Assembly (NCBI GenBank): GCA_033220425.1
Contig: CM065649.1
Span: forward strand, 3,968,001 to 4,032,000
Length of the DNA stretch: 64,000 nt
Source of the DNA: Lepraria neglecta
Lineage: Eukaryota; Ascomycota; Lecanoromycetes; Lecanorales; Stereocaulaceae
Direction: 5' to 3'
A model generated the notes under the pieces. That model made no database searches, had not been told where the DNA came from, and saw only the letters and a list, made by a program, of their open reading frames with translations. Every line of letters begins with the position of its first letter. The stretch's first letter is position 1. The translations under genes and the position numbers were made by a program. Below, piece by piece: positions 30,241 through 41,962 of the stretch.

Positions 30241-32103
30241 TCAGTCGGTCGCCGTAGAAGACTGCTTCTGTTGGTTTGAATTCATCCAGCTGAAAGCTGA
30301 AGCTCCACCTATTGGGTTAGACGTCCTGGGCTTGCTCGAAAGTGGCGCTTTAGCGTCAGAAAGTGACCTTCGATCCGGATCAGGTCGTTGGTTTTCATCG
30401 TTGAGCTTGCCAGAATCTCCAAAGCGTGAGGGCGCGGCATCGAATCCCACTGGCTGTTGCGCAGAGCTTGTACGAGATGTATTCACCCGCGATGGTCTAA
30501 GCACTTTCATGCCCCTGCCACGACCGGCTCGCTGATATCCTGATGAAGTTGTATTCGATGCCGAATCTGCTCGAGTGCCTGAGGTAGACTCTCGTCTCCA
30601 AGCACCAGAAGGACCCCAGACGCCCCCGCTTTCGGACCTTGTGGGGGTGTCGGGCGTAGTGCCATTGTTCAAGCTCTCGGGGTCTTTAAGGTCAGTGCTG
30701 ATTTTTGTCGAAGACGTAAGTTCGCTGGTGTTAGAAATTACTGAAGTCTTTCTTCCTTGCCCTATTACCGATGGGGAAGATGTTGCAGGCGGACCCATAG
30801 GGCCAGTTGATGAGTGCGGCTTCGGCTCTTCTAATTGTCTTTCTGAATTTTGAATTGACGGCTCCGGATTCGATTCCTTCGCCTTCCCATTGCTTGTAGC
30901 AAACTCGCTTGGATGACCAGAAACATCTGCAATAGAGGATGCAAGAGAGCTTCCAGTCGTATTGGTTGTTTGCAGATTCTGGAAGAGAGTCGCATTTTCT
31001 GGACGTACCAATGGGACGGAGACCTTGTTACGGTCGTCGTCAAACATGGTAAGACGATCAAGGGAGAAGTGTATATCAGCGTTGCGGGTGCGGAGAACAT
31101 CGCAGCCAAGCAAGATCTGGATCGCGTCCCCCGAGCACTGTACATCTGGTACGAAAAAAGTGGTGGTAAGAGTTGGTAGAGTTGGTGCAGGGCTACTTGA
31201 GCGTGCTGAAGACTGCTGGATTGTGGCTTCGGGAAGGTAGACTGCGAGCTTGATAATTCGTTGTCCGTCACGATCTGTTGTTATCTGATCCTGGTATCCT
31301 AGGCGAGAAATCAGACCGATGTCTAGGGTTGACTTGTAAGAACCGGTGCAGACCACGGCGTAGAGTAAAGACTCGTTGGAGAAGTTGGTATCAAGCCAGC
31401 AGCGGATAATTGATGGCACCGGACCCAAGATGAACAAGCCCGGAGGAGGGCCCATTGGAACAAAGGGAGGCACAGTAGCCGATAGCGGACGATGTTCGAA
31501 ACCAAAACTACTTGCTCGAGCTGAATGAGTGGAGCTTTGTCTACCGTCCGATCTGTGCGAGGAAGAACGTTCAGTCATGGGATGGCTGCCAAATGCACTT
31601 CCAGTCCTCGTGGGAAAGATTTCCGTTGATGATCGAGAACCTTGGCCGACGTGACCATGCATCGCGCTTTCGTCGAAGCGGACGCTGTTAGCTCTGGAGG
31701 CACCTCTTCTCGGTTCATCATCCGTATCTAGGTGTAAACTTCCAAGCATGGTACTAGACTCTTGATCGAAGTTCTTGAAGGCTTCTGCAGCAGGGTTGTA
31801 GCCTTGTTCTGTAGTGTAACTCGTTAGCAGCTTCTTTGCAACCATTACAAAGCGTTGAGTACCTTGCTGGGGCGTTCCATTGAGGATGCCAGGATACGGC
31901 GATTGATTCCCACTCCATGGGGACTTCCGAAGAGCGTCACTATCCTGGCGTTGCTCGAGACGCATCAGTCGGTCGGCATGCTCTGCTTGTGTTGCATAAA
32001 CATTCCTCATCTCGTTCTGCAAGCGCCAGAGATCGTCTTTAGAAGCAAGTCCGGACTGCGGATCCATCCCCAAGGGCCTTGGGCGGAACAGCTGGGCCAA
32101 CAC
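30241..32103 (-). CDS. Conserved ascomycete protein with retropepsin-like core
   Basis: An open frame of 620 codons, probably 602 aa after removal of a 54-bp in-frame intron (31862-31809: GTACTC, GCTAAC, CTACAG) that would restore NGTPQQEQGYNPAAEAF. The N-terminus may form a coiled coil (DDLWRLQNEMRNVYATQAEH). Ser-rich disorder follows. The ordered centre reads FILGPVPSIIRCWLDTNFSN, VCTGSYKSTLDIGLISRLGY, and later ILLGCDVLRTRNADIHFSLD then RLTMFDD. A beta-strand, D-x-G loop and a late LGxDxLR block recall clan AA aspartic-protease folds, but the D-T/S-G triad is not standard. That link is my inference. The C-terminal third is Ser/Thr/Arg-rich and disordered. The start could be the second Met (MDPQSG). 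Function unknown. Confidence 0.6.
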   Translation of the reverse strand: MLAQLFRPRPLGMDPQSGLASKDDLWRLQNEMRNVYATQAEHADRLMRLEQRQDSDALRKSPWSGNQSPYPGILNGTPQQGTQRFVMVAKKLLTSYTTEQGYNPAAEAFKNFDQESSTMLGSLHLDTDDEPRRGASRANSVRFDESAMHGHVGQGSRSSTEIFPTRTGSAFGSHPMTERSSSHRSDGRQSSTHSARASSFGFEHRPLSATVPPFVPMGPPPGLFILGPVPSIIRCWLDTNFSNESLLYAVVCTGSYKSTLDIGLISRLGYQDQITTDRDGQRIIKLAVYLPEATIQQSSARSSSPAPTLPTLTTTFFVPDVQCSGDAIQILLGCDVLRTRNADIHFSLDRLTMFDDDRNKVSVPLVRPENATLFQNLQTTNTTGSSLASSIADVSGHPSEFATSNGKAKESNPEPSIQNSERQLEEPKPHSSTGPMGPPATSSPSVIGQGRKTSVISNTSELTSSTKISTDLKDPESLNNGTTPDTPTRSESGGVWGPSGAWRRESTSGTRADSASNTTSSGYQRAGRGRGMKVLRPSRVNTSRTSSAQQPVGFDAAPSRFGDSGKLNDENQRPDPDRRSLSDAKAPLSSKPRTSNPIGGASAFSWMNSNQQKQSSTATD

Positions 32104-33375
32104 TTGCAGTGTTGAGCGTCGTCGTTGTCATCTATGCAATGTCCAGCCCGTAGCTATGTAGGTGTAGTCAACGTTCTTTGACAGCTCTTTTGAAGAAGAT
32201 GGGCGTGGTAGGTATTGTATGGGCGCAACTCCTCCAGCTCCTCCCTCCTCCCTAATGCGCCGGCGGCGAAAAGCCGTTCAACACCCTGTCTAGATCGTTA
32301 GTCGGTATTCTTGAAACCGGTCAAGAGGCTTGCCTCCAACCTGGCCTCTGCGCTCCGTATGTAGATTCCAGTGTTGTATTTGTCCTTAGCACTTCGCGGG
32401 CTCGAATAAAGATTTGCAGATCCTGGCTACAGATAGGGTGTTGCAAGTCGAGCCTCGAATGCGAATGATCACTAAGCGGAGGAGGGAAATTAGACGTCGA
32501 AAGTGTTCTCCGAGCTCGTCAGCGGAGATTGCTGTGTTGGAGATGGATTTGAATGTAGATCGGTGTAATTGTGTTGGGCGAGGAGGTTGTACAAGACTCG
32601 AGAATAGAACGGTGAAGGTAAAAAATTCCTTGACTGTCCTGGAACTAGTAATATGATTGAATCGTGGGTCTAAAACCTTTGGAGGTTGGATGTAGGAGAT
32701 CTGAAACGGAGTGTAGGAAACATAGTTCTAGATCTACGGTGAACGACAAGCGCTGGTGTAAATCTCCGGCTTCCTAGCGGACCATCTCAACGGTTTCTCT
32801 TCTCTTCAATGCATCTACTTCCACGGACCGAATTAGATCAATGAATATGACGGTCGTCAAGCAACTACTAAATGTGATGTGCATTGCCTCGCCACGGTCC
32901 TCTGGGCCACTATGGCCATTTGGGGGTCTGGACTTTGGATCTTCCCCGCAATAACATTTCTGTCCATCAGGTGCATGTTATTTAAGCGCTTTTATATTAA
33001 CCATGTCTTTATATTATTATGGTATTCGCACTGGTTCTGCTCAACACTGACCTTCTAGATGACTCTACGAGTAATCGTGGACTGCAGACGCCAGTGAATA
33101 TTTCCTTTGCTAGAGCCGAGAGCTCTTGAGCCAATGTACTTACCCAACCTCCCAACGTCCATACAAGGCTGACATAATCTCATCCACACGAAAGACCGAC
33201 AAGCGACTATCCCACCTCCTTAAACATGCGCTTCGCAACTTTCGCATGTACGATCTCGCATCTGCATAAAGGCCAGGATCGCTTCCTAGGGCCATTCCAC
33301 CCCTATCTGGATCGACATTAGATCTGTCACAGAGTCATCTGCAAGGCGGCTCACTAGAAAGACGAGGGTCGAAGC
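32104..33375. other. Intergenic region between divergent genes
   Basis: About 1.27 kb separating the retropepsin-like gene (-) from the PREG-like cyclin (+). Only weak open frames (32414-32656, plus) are present. It should hold both promoters. I see no repeat or RNA gene. Confidence 0.45.
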
Positions 33376-34359
33376 ATGCATACGCCTGATGAAAATAACT
33401 TTGGATCGGACTCGGCGTCCTCAGCACCCCAACTTCCACCGCCTCCATGTCCTTCCAACGATCCTGGCATTACTCCTGACAACGGATTGTCCCAAGCCGA
33501 CTCAGATGCCATCCCCAATCTCGAGAACCTGGACATCTTTACCCTGAGCGCCATCGCAGCCTTGAAGCTCCTCTGCGGAACAATCGAGGGCCTCGTCCGA
33601 ATCACAGGCGACGTCCCCCCAACACCACCCATCAGTCTACCCAACACCCCAAACCTCGGCCTCATCCAGACCGAGAAAGACAGTGTTGCTCGTCAGAACA
33701 GGCGTCGAAGCTCAGGCGCCGTAGACATTGCAGACGATGCAGATGGCGTCCCACCGAGAGCAAAGACCCCAATCGGCAGCCCCGAGGCCCACCCCACAGA
33801 ACCTCTGCATATCATCGGATCGAATATGGAGCCCCTGAACATCCAGCACGGTGCCATCACCCGGAAATTCTACTCCAAAAAGCCACCACCAATCGCCCTA
33901 GAAGAATATCTCATGCGCCTACACAAGTATTGTCCAATGTCCACAGCAGTCTATCTCGCCACCAGCCTGTACATACACCGGCTCGCCGTCATAGAAAAGA
34001 TAATCCCAGTGACAGCTCGCAATGTGCACCGCCTCGTACTCGCCGGACTTCGAGTCGCCATGAAAGCATTAGAAGACCTCAGCTACCCGCATCGACGCTT
34101 TGCTAAAGTAGGAGGCGTGAGCGAGCCGGAGCTTAGAAGGCTGGAAGTCAGTTTTTGCTTTCTTACGAATTTTGAGTTGAAGGTCGATAAGGAGATGCTT
34201 TTGGAGCATGCAAAAGTCATAAGAGATGAACCATTGATGTATAGACTCCCCGCGGTGTTTCAGCCGAAGATGCCTCCGATGAGGGATAGGCGGACGATGG
34301 TCGTTGGTCAAACTAGGGCTGGCGCTGTCATGGAGACAGAGGCACCTGCTGCAGCATAG
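33376..34359 (+). CDS. PHO80-like cyclin (PREG), regulator of phosphate response
   Basis: A 327-aa uninterrupted frame. The N-terminal third is Pro/Ser-rich with a short helix (DIFTLSAIAALKLLCGTIEG). After the linker the PHO80/Pcl cyclin box is clear: TRKFYSKKPPPIALEEYLMR, LHKYCPMSTAVYLATSLYIH, NVHRLVLAGLRVAMKALEDL, RRFAKVGGVSEPELRRLEVS and FLTNFELKV. This is the type that binds Pho85/PGOV CDK and holds back the phosphate-starvation transcription factor (NUC-1/Pho4) in Neurospora and yeast. Length is close to Neurospora PREG in the box, with a longer N-terminus. It ends shortly after a basic tail. Confidence 0.87.
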   Translation: MHTPDENNFGSDSASSAPQLPPPPCPSNDPGITPDNGLSQADSDAIPNLENLDIFTLSAIAALKLLCGTIEGLVRITGDVPPTPPISLPNTPNLGLIQTEKDSVARQNRRRSSGAVDIADDADGVPPRAKTPIGSPEAHPTEPLHIIGSNMEPLNIQHGAITRKFYSKKPPPIALEEYLMRLHKYCPMSTAVYLATSLYIHRLAVIEKIIPVTARNVHRLVLAGLRVAMKALEDLSYPHRRFAKVGGVSEPELRRLEVSFCFLTNFELKVDKEMLLEHAKVIRDEPLMYRLPAVFQPKMPPMRDRRTMVVGQTRAGAVMETEAPAAA

Positions 34360-35031
34360 TATGCTGTTTGCACTCACGACAAACGCGTTTGAAAAAATAT
34401 TAGGCGGATGGGCAACACCGATACCGTGTTGGGGAGAACCGCCCGCACTTGCAGGCTCGGTCTCCCATGGGTAAAATCAGATTTGTGGTATCAGAGAGGG
34501 CTAGTTTCCTGCCAGAAATACCATCAGCATCAAAGTTAAAGAGACGAAGAGACAGCGGCGCAAAAGCAATTGGACGGCGAGATAGCGACTCAGACGGTGG
34601 CGTGGATGCCAGACAGCGAAGACTTCCAAGGGTTGTAGAATATTCTACCTTTTATAAATAAAAAGGATCGCAATGCGAGGTATGGTTCAACAGGAGACGT
34701 TTGTACGTAGAAAAAACGAGGCGATATTTGGACGCTGATTGGCTGCCATGTCGCACGCGGCGCAGGCCTGAAAGGATGGCAGACCTTCAAATTTGAAGGA
34801 AGACAGAAACCGAAATAAGGAAGATGGAAGCTTCCAGGCAAAGAAAAACGATTATATAAATGTTGCACGATTGATCGTAGCTTCCAACGCATAGAGGTCT
34901 TCTTTCGGTTAGGTCAAGTATAGGTAGACCCCACCAGCAACCATTCATCCAAGCTGTATCATACTTTCTTGCTTTCCAGCCGACGTTCTTCCCCTATCAC
35001 TTTATCAACATTCTCAGTGTAAGGTCACACT
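34360..35031. other. Spacer between PREG gene and STAND relic
   Basis: About 670 bp with no supported gene. It would have held the promoter of the decayed STAND gene. Open frames here (34449-34661 plus, 34590-34892 minus) look random. Confidence 0.4.
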
Positions 35032-38008
35032 GTGGATCCCCTCCATTTGCACGTATTCATCAAACTCCATGCCATAGTCCCGGAAGCCCTTGCTGCCGTG
35101 AGCCTTGCAAGCTCGGTTGTCCAATTTGTTGATTTCGCCGTGAAGCTGATCTCGAAGGGAAACCAGTATTACAAGAGTGCTGATGGAAACCTTGAAGAAA
35201 ACACGCAGCTCAAGGATGTTGCTGATAATTTTGGTAAACTCAGCAGACGCTTAGTCGACTCGACATGATCTTTCCCCACCGCTCGGGCAGCTGACAGCGG
35301 AAGAAAAGGCTCTTGAAGCGGTAGTTCTGGAGTGTCAGGAGATCTCCGAAGAGTTCAGCTCTCTAATCAGCAAACTGCAAGCATCGAGTACAGGCAAGAT
35401 ATGGAAAAGCTTTCGGCAGCCTGCAAAGCTCTATTGGAGCAGAGAGAAAATTGGATAGACGCTAAGGAGACTTCGTCTCGCCAGAGAGGACTTGGTAATT
35501 CATCTCCTTGTTGACATGAGGTAAAGTCAGTCTTAGGAAAGTCGAATATACAGGTGCTAAGAGAATAATGAACAGCAATCAACAAGTTTCTGATACGAAA
35601 AAGCTTCTCGAGAGCCACAAAGACACGGAGAAGAATGTACTCAATGCTATCAAGATTTTGTCATCCCGTTTTCAGGACGAGGTCGCGCGCCTGTCTGCTG
35701 AATTGTACAAAGTCCCAAATCAAGGAAAACAGCACCAGAGATACCAAAAGACACGTGAACTCACGGGCCAAGACAGACGCGACCTACTCGAAAAGTGGCA
35801 CCTCAAGAACAAAGACAGTGTAATGGCTGTTTCGGACAAAATGTCAGCACTTGCAATGGAGGAGAAAGAGGAGTATCTACGCGGCATAGTCCTTCACAGC
35901 CTCAATTTCCACAGCTGAAGGAGCGTTATGCTACGATAGCCAAAGCACATGCAAAAACTTTTGGGTGGATATTTAGGACAAAGTCCAATGCAAGCATCCC
36001 GTGGACAGACTTTGTCCAGTGGCTGTCGGACGATGAAGCAGGCGATCATCTCTACTGGATAACTGGCAAGCCAGGCAGTGGCAAGTCGACGCTGATGAAA
36101 TACCTATATCATGACCAACTCACCCAAAGTCTTCTTCAACGTTGGGCAGGAATCAGAGGCTAGTAATTGCAAATTATTTTTTCTGGAATCCAGGATCATC
36201 TATACAGATTTCTTTGACCGGTCTGCTTCGAGCCTTGCTACATGAGATTCTGTCGATTTATCCGGAATTGATCCCCTTAGCCTCTCCATAGAGGTGGCAG
36301 TCCTACGAATTAGGTGCAAGAAAGCTAAGCTCTTAGAGCAACCGAGAACTTCTAGACTCATTCCAAAATGTTGTTCAACATTCCAAAGACAAGATCAAGC
36401 TGTGTATTTTCATCGATGGCTTGGACGAATTTGATACAGCTCGGACGGAGATTATCGAGCTTTTCAAGACCATCTCGTAACATGGCCACATCATAGTCTA
36501 TCTCTCCAGTCACCCATGGCTAATGTTCACAGAAGCATTCGAAGGGCGACCGTCTCTCCTTCTACAACAACTGACTTACAACGAAATCAAAAGCTACAGC
36601 CAAGCGGAGTTAGAAAAGCACCATAAGTTCCGGAGCTTGAGAGCAAAGGACCAGGATGGCGGCTTGCAGCTTTTCGAGATAGCCTTAAGTGCGGAGGGCA
36701 CATGATCACTCATGGAATACTCCTACGTATTCGAAGATGATCCGGTGGCCCATGCCTTGAATTGGAAATCACGGTCATGTCCGGCTCAGAAATTGCTCAG
36801 AGGAATGAGATGGCCACTCGGTGTTTGAACAGTCGTTGCAAAGGGCTGCTTGAAGTCTTTGAGATACCGGACGAGTCGGGCAAGGATCCCCTCTTAAATC
36901 GCCAAGTTGAGTTCCTCTATAGGACAGTCAGAGACTTCATGAGGACGAGTTTCATGCAAACCATGCTGGCTCGGGACAGACATACTGTATTGAACATTCG
37001 TCTAGCGCTGATCAGTTCATATCTTGCTCAAATCAAACATTTGGACGCTACAGGTATTGAATTTAAACCAGATGGAAGCCCGATCATATGTTCACTGTAT
37101 TTCTGCGAAAGATAACTGTCGAAGCCCGTCAACATGAGCTAGGAAAAGGGGTCCCACCAACTCGAATGCTGGACGAACTGGATAAACCCGGTAGGGTCTT
37201 GATACAGCCATATTATCCTCTGCAAGCACTTGAGAGAAATAATTCGATTCAATGGTCAAGCTTGACACTCGATGTCGGCAAACAATACAATGAATCCGAC
37301 GACGCTTTTCTTACTTTGGCGATGTCAGCAGGACTTCCTTCATATGTTCGGGAGAAGTTGAGGCAAATAAACAGTATGGTCAAGAAGCACCAAGGACGTC
37401 CTCTGCTGGACTGGGCTTTACGGCCCCGCTGGCGCCCAAGTAATGACCTCGCGATCGAAGAAAGTAGCCCAGATTATGCCCTCATACTTTCCCAAGGGGC
37501 AGATCCAAACGAGCCATTTAGCAAGTCCACGGTCTGGGGCCACTTCCTTCTACTACTACATGAACGCAAACGCGCTGGAAAAGACAACCGAATGAGCTTA
37601 GAAACGGCACGCCTTCTTATTGAACATTGTGCATCGGCCACGATTGACTGGCGACACCATTCTCATGCTCCCTTGAAGGGAGATCCTTATCAAAGAAAAG
37701 AATAAATGAGGCCTGCGAATATCATCGAAGGATGCTTTCCTGCAGACGCCGAGAGGCGTAATGCCCTATTTCGTCAGCAACGCAGACAAGAGAGAGTCGG
37801 CGCCGAGGCTTCTGTAACAAATTCGAGCGCCTATCCGATTAGCAAGAATGACGAACAATTCACAAGATCGATTGTCACACCAGTGGAAATCGAATCCTTG
37901 CGCCAGCAGTGCTCCCATGATGTTCCTACCGATGGGTTTAAGCAAGAACCCACACTAGCACCACACAAGAAGCGAATGAGATTCTTCTGGAGGAAAGCAC
38001 GCAGATGA
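35032..38008 (+). pseudogene. Decayed NACHT/STAND (NLR-like) gene
   Basis: Collinear fragments in different frames follow the order of a fungal NACHT protein of roughly 950 aa. The helical N-terminal domain reads ALAAVSLASSVVQFVDFAVK, a coiled middle follows (DTKKLLESHKDTEKNVLNAI), and then IPWTDFVQWLSDDEAGDHLY. Walker A is ITGKPGSGKSTLMKYL at 36058-36105. The following NYFFWNPGSSIQISLTGLLR piece and Walker B CIFIDGLDEFD at about 36404-36436 are recognisable. Downstream come LHPWLMF-like and FLYRTVRDFMRTSF segments typical of the region after NACHT, then ankyrin-like or unstructured tail pieces (DYALILSQGADPNEPF), ending FFWRKARR. Several stops and frame changes interrupt it, and the expected initial ATG of the MDPL start reads GTG. 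STAND proteins serve in fungal non-self recognition; this copy appears dead but not old. Confidence 0.8.
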
Positions 38009-39582
38009 CGCCCTACCTTAGAGTGAGATCTCACAAATCCCACTCCTCGAACTGATGCCACTTGGATCTTACACACCGCCTCATCTTCACTTCCCAAGCT
38101 CCCTCTCAAACCAGCCGAGACCACATTAACATCTGCACACCACTCGACCACCAAACACTACGGCATGCATTGGCTTCGCATAGGATGAAAATTTGCACGG
38201 AGGCCTGAGGCATATGTTGGACTGGACCCGGTTGCGAGAGACACCCTGTCCTAGGCTGGTGGTGGCTGGCGCCCTCGCCATAGCCCAACAGAGTGCATAA
38301 TGGCTGCTCAAAGTTGGGGTCGCTGAATTGTGTATCAGCAGCTGAAGCCAAAGGATGACGAGAAAGTTGGGAGTGCAGCAACAAGCATACTAGAGCCACA
38401 TTCGGGTGCAGCCGTTTGCAGTTGCGTCCTCTCGACGAAGAAAGGCTTCGCTGAGCGACATCAGTTTCCGTCATGTTTGATTGAGGTGCAGATAGGAGAA
38501 GGTCAACTGGATTCAAGGACCTGAACGGCGCGAGGTCCGTAGAGGCTTAAGGCATGTAGCCGGCAAGCAAGGAAGCCATCGGCCGGAAAGGGAGTAGTAG
38601 TACGCAGCGGTGGAATTTTGCTGCCGAAGTAGGAAGCTTTCAGTGAGAATGTTTATTGGAGAGTTGCAAGCAGGAACCTGAACATAAGGCAAGAGTAAGA
38701 TTATTGCAAGTGGGAAAGCAGCAAGCGGTTGAGATGGGAGGTTTGATACAGCGGTAGGGTTGGTGCTCGTAGTTATATTCCGTACCATACATGAATGTTG
38801 GCTCTTTGCAAATAACAAGCTCCACATGAGTTTCTTTGGCAAATAGCAGCGGCAATTGTAGATAGTTTGTCCTATTTATGAATAAACTTAGGGCCCCAAA
38901 CTTAAGGACCGTTACCTCGTTGTCATCCGTCCCTTAATGATAGTAATAGGTGGCTCTAATGACAATCGCCAGCACGGCAGGTAGAGGCTTACTGACCGCA
39001 GCTCGAGGTGGCCCGGAGTAGGATCTAGAGGTATAAACCCTGAGCCGGCCTTTTAGGGGGACTCCGGGGCGCTCTTGGGGTCATTGGATCGCCTATGTAT
39101 CTTATTCCCTTGCACAAATGGAACTATTCATGCGTGGTATTGAACAGTCATTCCAGACGTGGGTTCAAATTTGAAAGATAGAGCGTAAAGTCTCTTAGGT
39201 TGCTTGGGCCGCTCAAAGAGGATCTTACTTTAGAGGGACTTTAGGCGGGGCACATGTGGACACGGTTTGATTGATTGATAGGCAAGGGAGGAATGGCGGC
39301 AGGAAGGAGAGGGGTTGAAAGTGTTGGAATCTAAGGAGGGACGTGATGCTCTAGTAGAGGACAGCAAACAATTTACGCACATTAGGTTCATTGGAGTGGA
39401 AATGATGTGTATTGTATTACTTGACACTGATTGAAAGGCACCTTTTGATTAGGGGTGAGGAGAGCAGAAAGGCTCTCGCCGGAGTAGAGACATTTTTGAA
39501 CAAGAAGACTAGCAAAGATGACCTAGAAATACCACTTTTAACCCTTGTAGCCCATCAAAAGGATACGTCCATAGACACAAGC
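38009..39582. other. Gene-free stretch between STAND relic and eIF5
   Basis: About 1.57 kb. Overlapping open frames at 38106-38855 on both strands lack any family signal. Nothing can be supported apart from the eIF5 3' flank after about 39450. Confidence 0.4.
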
Positions 39583-41022
39583 CTACTCCTCCTCAGACTC
39601 CTCATCGCTCTCAGCATTGTTGAGCCATTCAAGGAACGGCTCAGCAGCCTTGCGGACTTTCTTGCTTGTAGCCAGGTCGACGTATTTGTGGCTCTTCTTG
39701 GAGCCCCAGTTCTTGAGCACGTCCTCGGAGATGAGGTCGTTCTGGTAGTAGGCGAGCAAGATCTTGGGAACCTGGGGAACAAGCTTGGGGTGTTCCTTGC
39801 CGACGAAGCGTTCGGTGCCGCCGAGGAAGGCTTTTTCGTGCTTTTCGGAAGTGATCAGCTGTAGCATATTAGTATCTTATGAATAGAGAGAATCGTGGAA
39901 GGGCTATGCGAACCTTCTTGAGCATGCTGGCTCGAGTAGGAATCTGTGCAGCGATATCATCGTCAAAGACAGTCTGAGCAAGCACATTCAAAGTCTTGTG
40001 CTTGGTCTCGATTCCCAACTCTTTTGCTTTGAGATAGATCTCAACGTCGTCCACGTTCTTGACGCCGCCCTTGGTCTCTGCGGTGCTGATGATCCAGCTT
40101 CCGAGTTGGTCGTAGGAGCTGCTGCCGTTGCCTTCGCCTTCGCCCTCGCCATCTTCGTCGTCATCCAAAGTGACCTTCTTGAAGTCGTCTGGTAGCTCCT
40201 GCGCACGAGCTTTGACAGCTTCCTCGGAGACGTCGACAGTCCACTTATCGTCTTTGTCGTCGGTTCCGTTGAGATCCTTGGCTTCAGCGTTGATGCGACG
40301 AGTAAGCTCATCATCGCTGCCGGCTTCAAGTGCTAGGTCTTCTCCATCGGCGTCGGCATTAGCATTGTCGGAGTTGCTGCTATCCGGGCTTGCGTGTCCA
40401 TTTCCGTTGGCCTCAGCATCGCCGTTCTCCTTTGCCTTGACGCGACGTGCTTTCTTTTCGGCCTTGTCTTTCTTACCCTTCTTCGGCTGGTTCTTGAGGA
40501 TGAAGGAGCTGAGCTTGAGACGAAGGTCCACGTCAGTGTGTCGGCCGCAGGCTTTGCAGTCCAAGGAAATGCGCCCATCCTTGATGTTGACCTCGGTCTC
40601 GGGGTTTTTGCAGTGCCTGCAGAGAACGAACTTGTTGATGAAGCCGTCCAGGTAGTCCTGGAGCTTGGAAGCTTCATGCGCACCATTGATGATCCACCGA
40701 TCGTCGGCAGGATTGGTGTTGGTCTGCGCACCGAGTTCGAAACCGAAGTATTTGATGACGTCTGTATTACTGTTAGTCGGGATGCAGTCAGACCTTGAGG
40801 TTGTAGTACGCACAGGAAGGAGGACGGCTCAGAGACTGGGCAACACTGCTGAGATTGACGATGACGGTCTTGATACCGTTCCCTTTGCCCTCGATCTTGG
40901 ACTGGAGACGCTCCATCTTGTAGCGATAGAAGGGATCTTTCTCATCCTGCAATATGTCAGCAGGCCGTTGGAGGATTTCAGAAAGCGAGGATACTGACCC
41001 GACGAATGTTGATGTTAGCCAT
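39583..41022 (-). CDS. TIF5: Translation initiation factor eIF5
   Basis: About 426 aa, four exons: 41022-40999, 40946-40814, 40761-39914, 39858-39583. The first exon encodes only MANINIRR and joins to [20 protein letters not shown]. Splicing gives [20 protein letters not shown]. The N-terminal GAP domain with its arginine-containing NIRR start is complete, followed by the C2-C2 zinc ribbon ([26 protein letters not shown]). A long Lys- then Asp/Glu-rich linker follows, then the HEAT/W2 domain ending in the acidic-aromatic AA-box ([17 protein letters not shown]). eIF5 stimulates GTP hydrolysis by eIF2 in the scanning 43S complex. All joins are in frame. It shares an upstream region of about 0.9 kb with divergent THI6. 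Confidence 0.95.
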
Positions 41023-41962
41023 GATAGCTGATGATTTTGAAATTTTCTAACAAGAATTCGAAATGATTGCAGAGCCGACAAGAACAAGAGAGCCAGGAGA
41101 CGATGCCAACAGAAATAGAGACATGCGCATATCCAGACCACTCAGTGAGAGTTCCCCGAAGTCGTACAACTTGGCGGTTGATGGAGTCGTGGATTACCCG
41201 TTGGACCTTGAGTAATGACTACAAGGTCTCCGCAGTGTGCGAAATGGTTGCAGCGTGAGCGGCGACTGGTGTCTGAAGGCGTGGGAGCACGAATACATAG
41301 ACAGTAGTGTGATGCCGGTGGTAGTCGGTTTTGTAGGGTTTTGCGAGGCTTATCACGTGGAAGAAGCTGCGAGCAGCGTCTAGAACTGCAGTGGAGGAAA
41401 GCCTAGCTTTTGAGCTTGATGGAGGTGTTCGATGACGCTGGTGGGTGTTGATCTCTTTGAGTGATGTGGTTGATGAACAAGCTGTGTTGTGAAGAAAGAA
41501 GGGGAAGAAATTAAAAGGATCTGCCGGGTTCCAGGCAAACGGCAGACAAATGGCCGGCGAAAGCCGCCGACCAAAAATGACTGCATTTGAATGTGCATGA
41601 CATGCTTACCTGCGCAAAACATGTTAGGCAACAATTCCTATTTTTGCATTACAGTGTCACGTGGACATACTCTGAAGATGTAAGTAGCAGCAGAGCAGTG
41701 AGCTTTCAAGAGAGATTTTATTGGCCCGAAAATTATACATTGACGTATGCAAACTCTACGAAAAGATTATTGCTGTTTCATGTTCTTTCCGATGTAAATC
41801 TTCTCGCTCGTCAGTATTTGATTATGCTCACTTTTCTTTTTGAGTGGATTAGGATGCAGGCTATCATTATGCCCTGAGGGTTGTACCTCCCATGAAAACG
41901 CTCCCATCAGCCGCTGAGTGATATCCGGACCTGAGTCTTGCCTTGGGCAAAAAGCTTCATAA
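41023..41962. promoter_or_regulatory. Divergent promoter region eIF5/THI6
   Basis: 940 bp between the two start codons. Just upstream of THI6, GCTGAGTGATATCCGGACCTGA (starting near 41919) recalls two of the conserved TPP-riboswitch strings, but the rest of the aptamer is not visible, so I do not call a riboswitch. The remainder is AT-leaning and without a gene. Confidence 0.4.

Noticed and set aside
38106-38855. Minus-strand open frames downstream of the STAND relic
   Set aside because: Cys/His-containing but without a consistent motif, signal peptide or splice logic.
41918-41946. Possible TPP riboswitch upstream of THI6 (CTGAG and ACCTGA strings)
   Set aside because: Only two short strings match the aptamer consensus. 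The second sensor arm with its TAAT...CG-AGGGA block and the closing P1 stem are not visible, and no intron places it as in known fungal THI genes.
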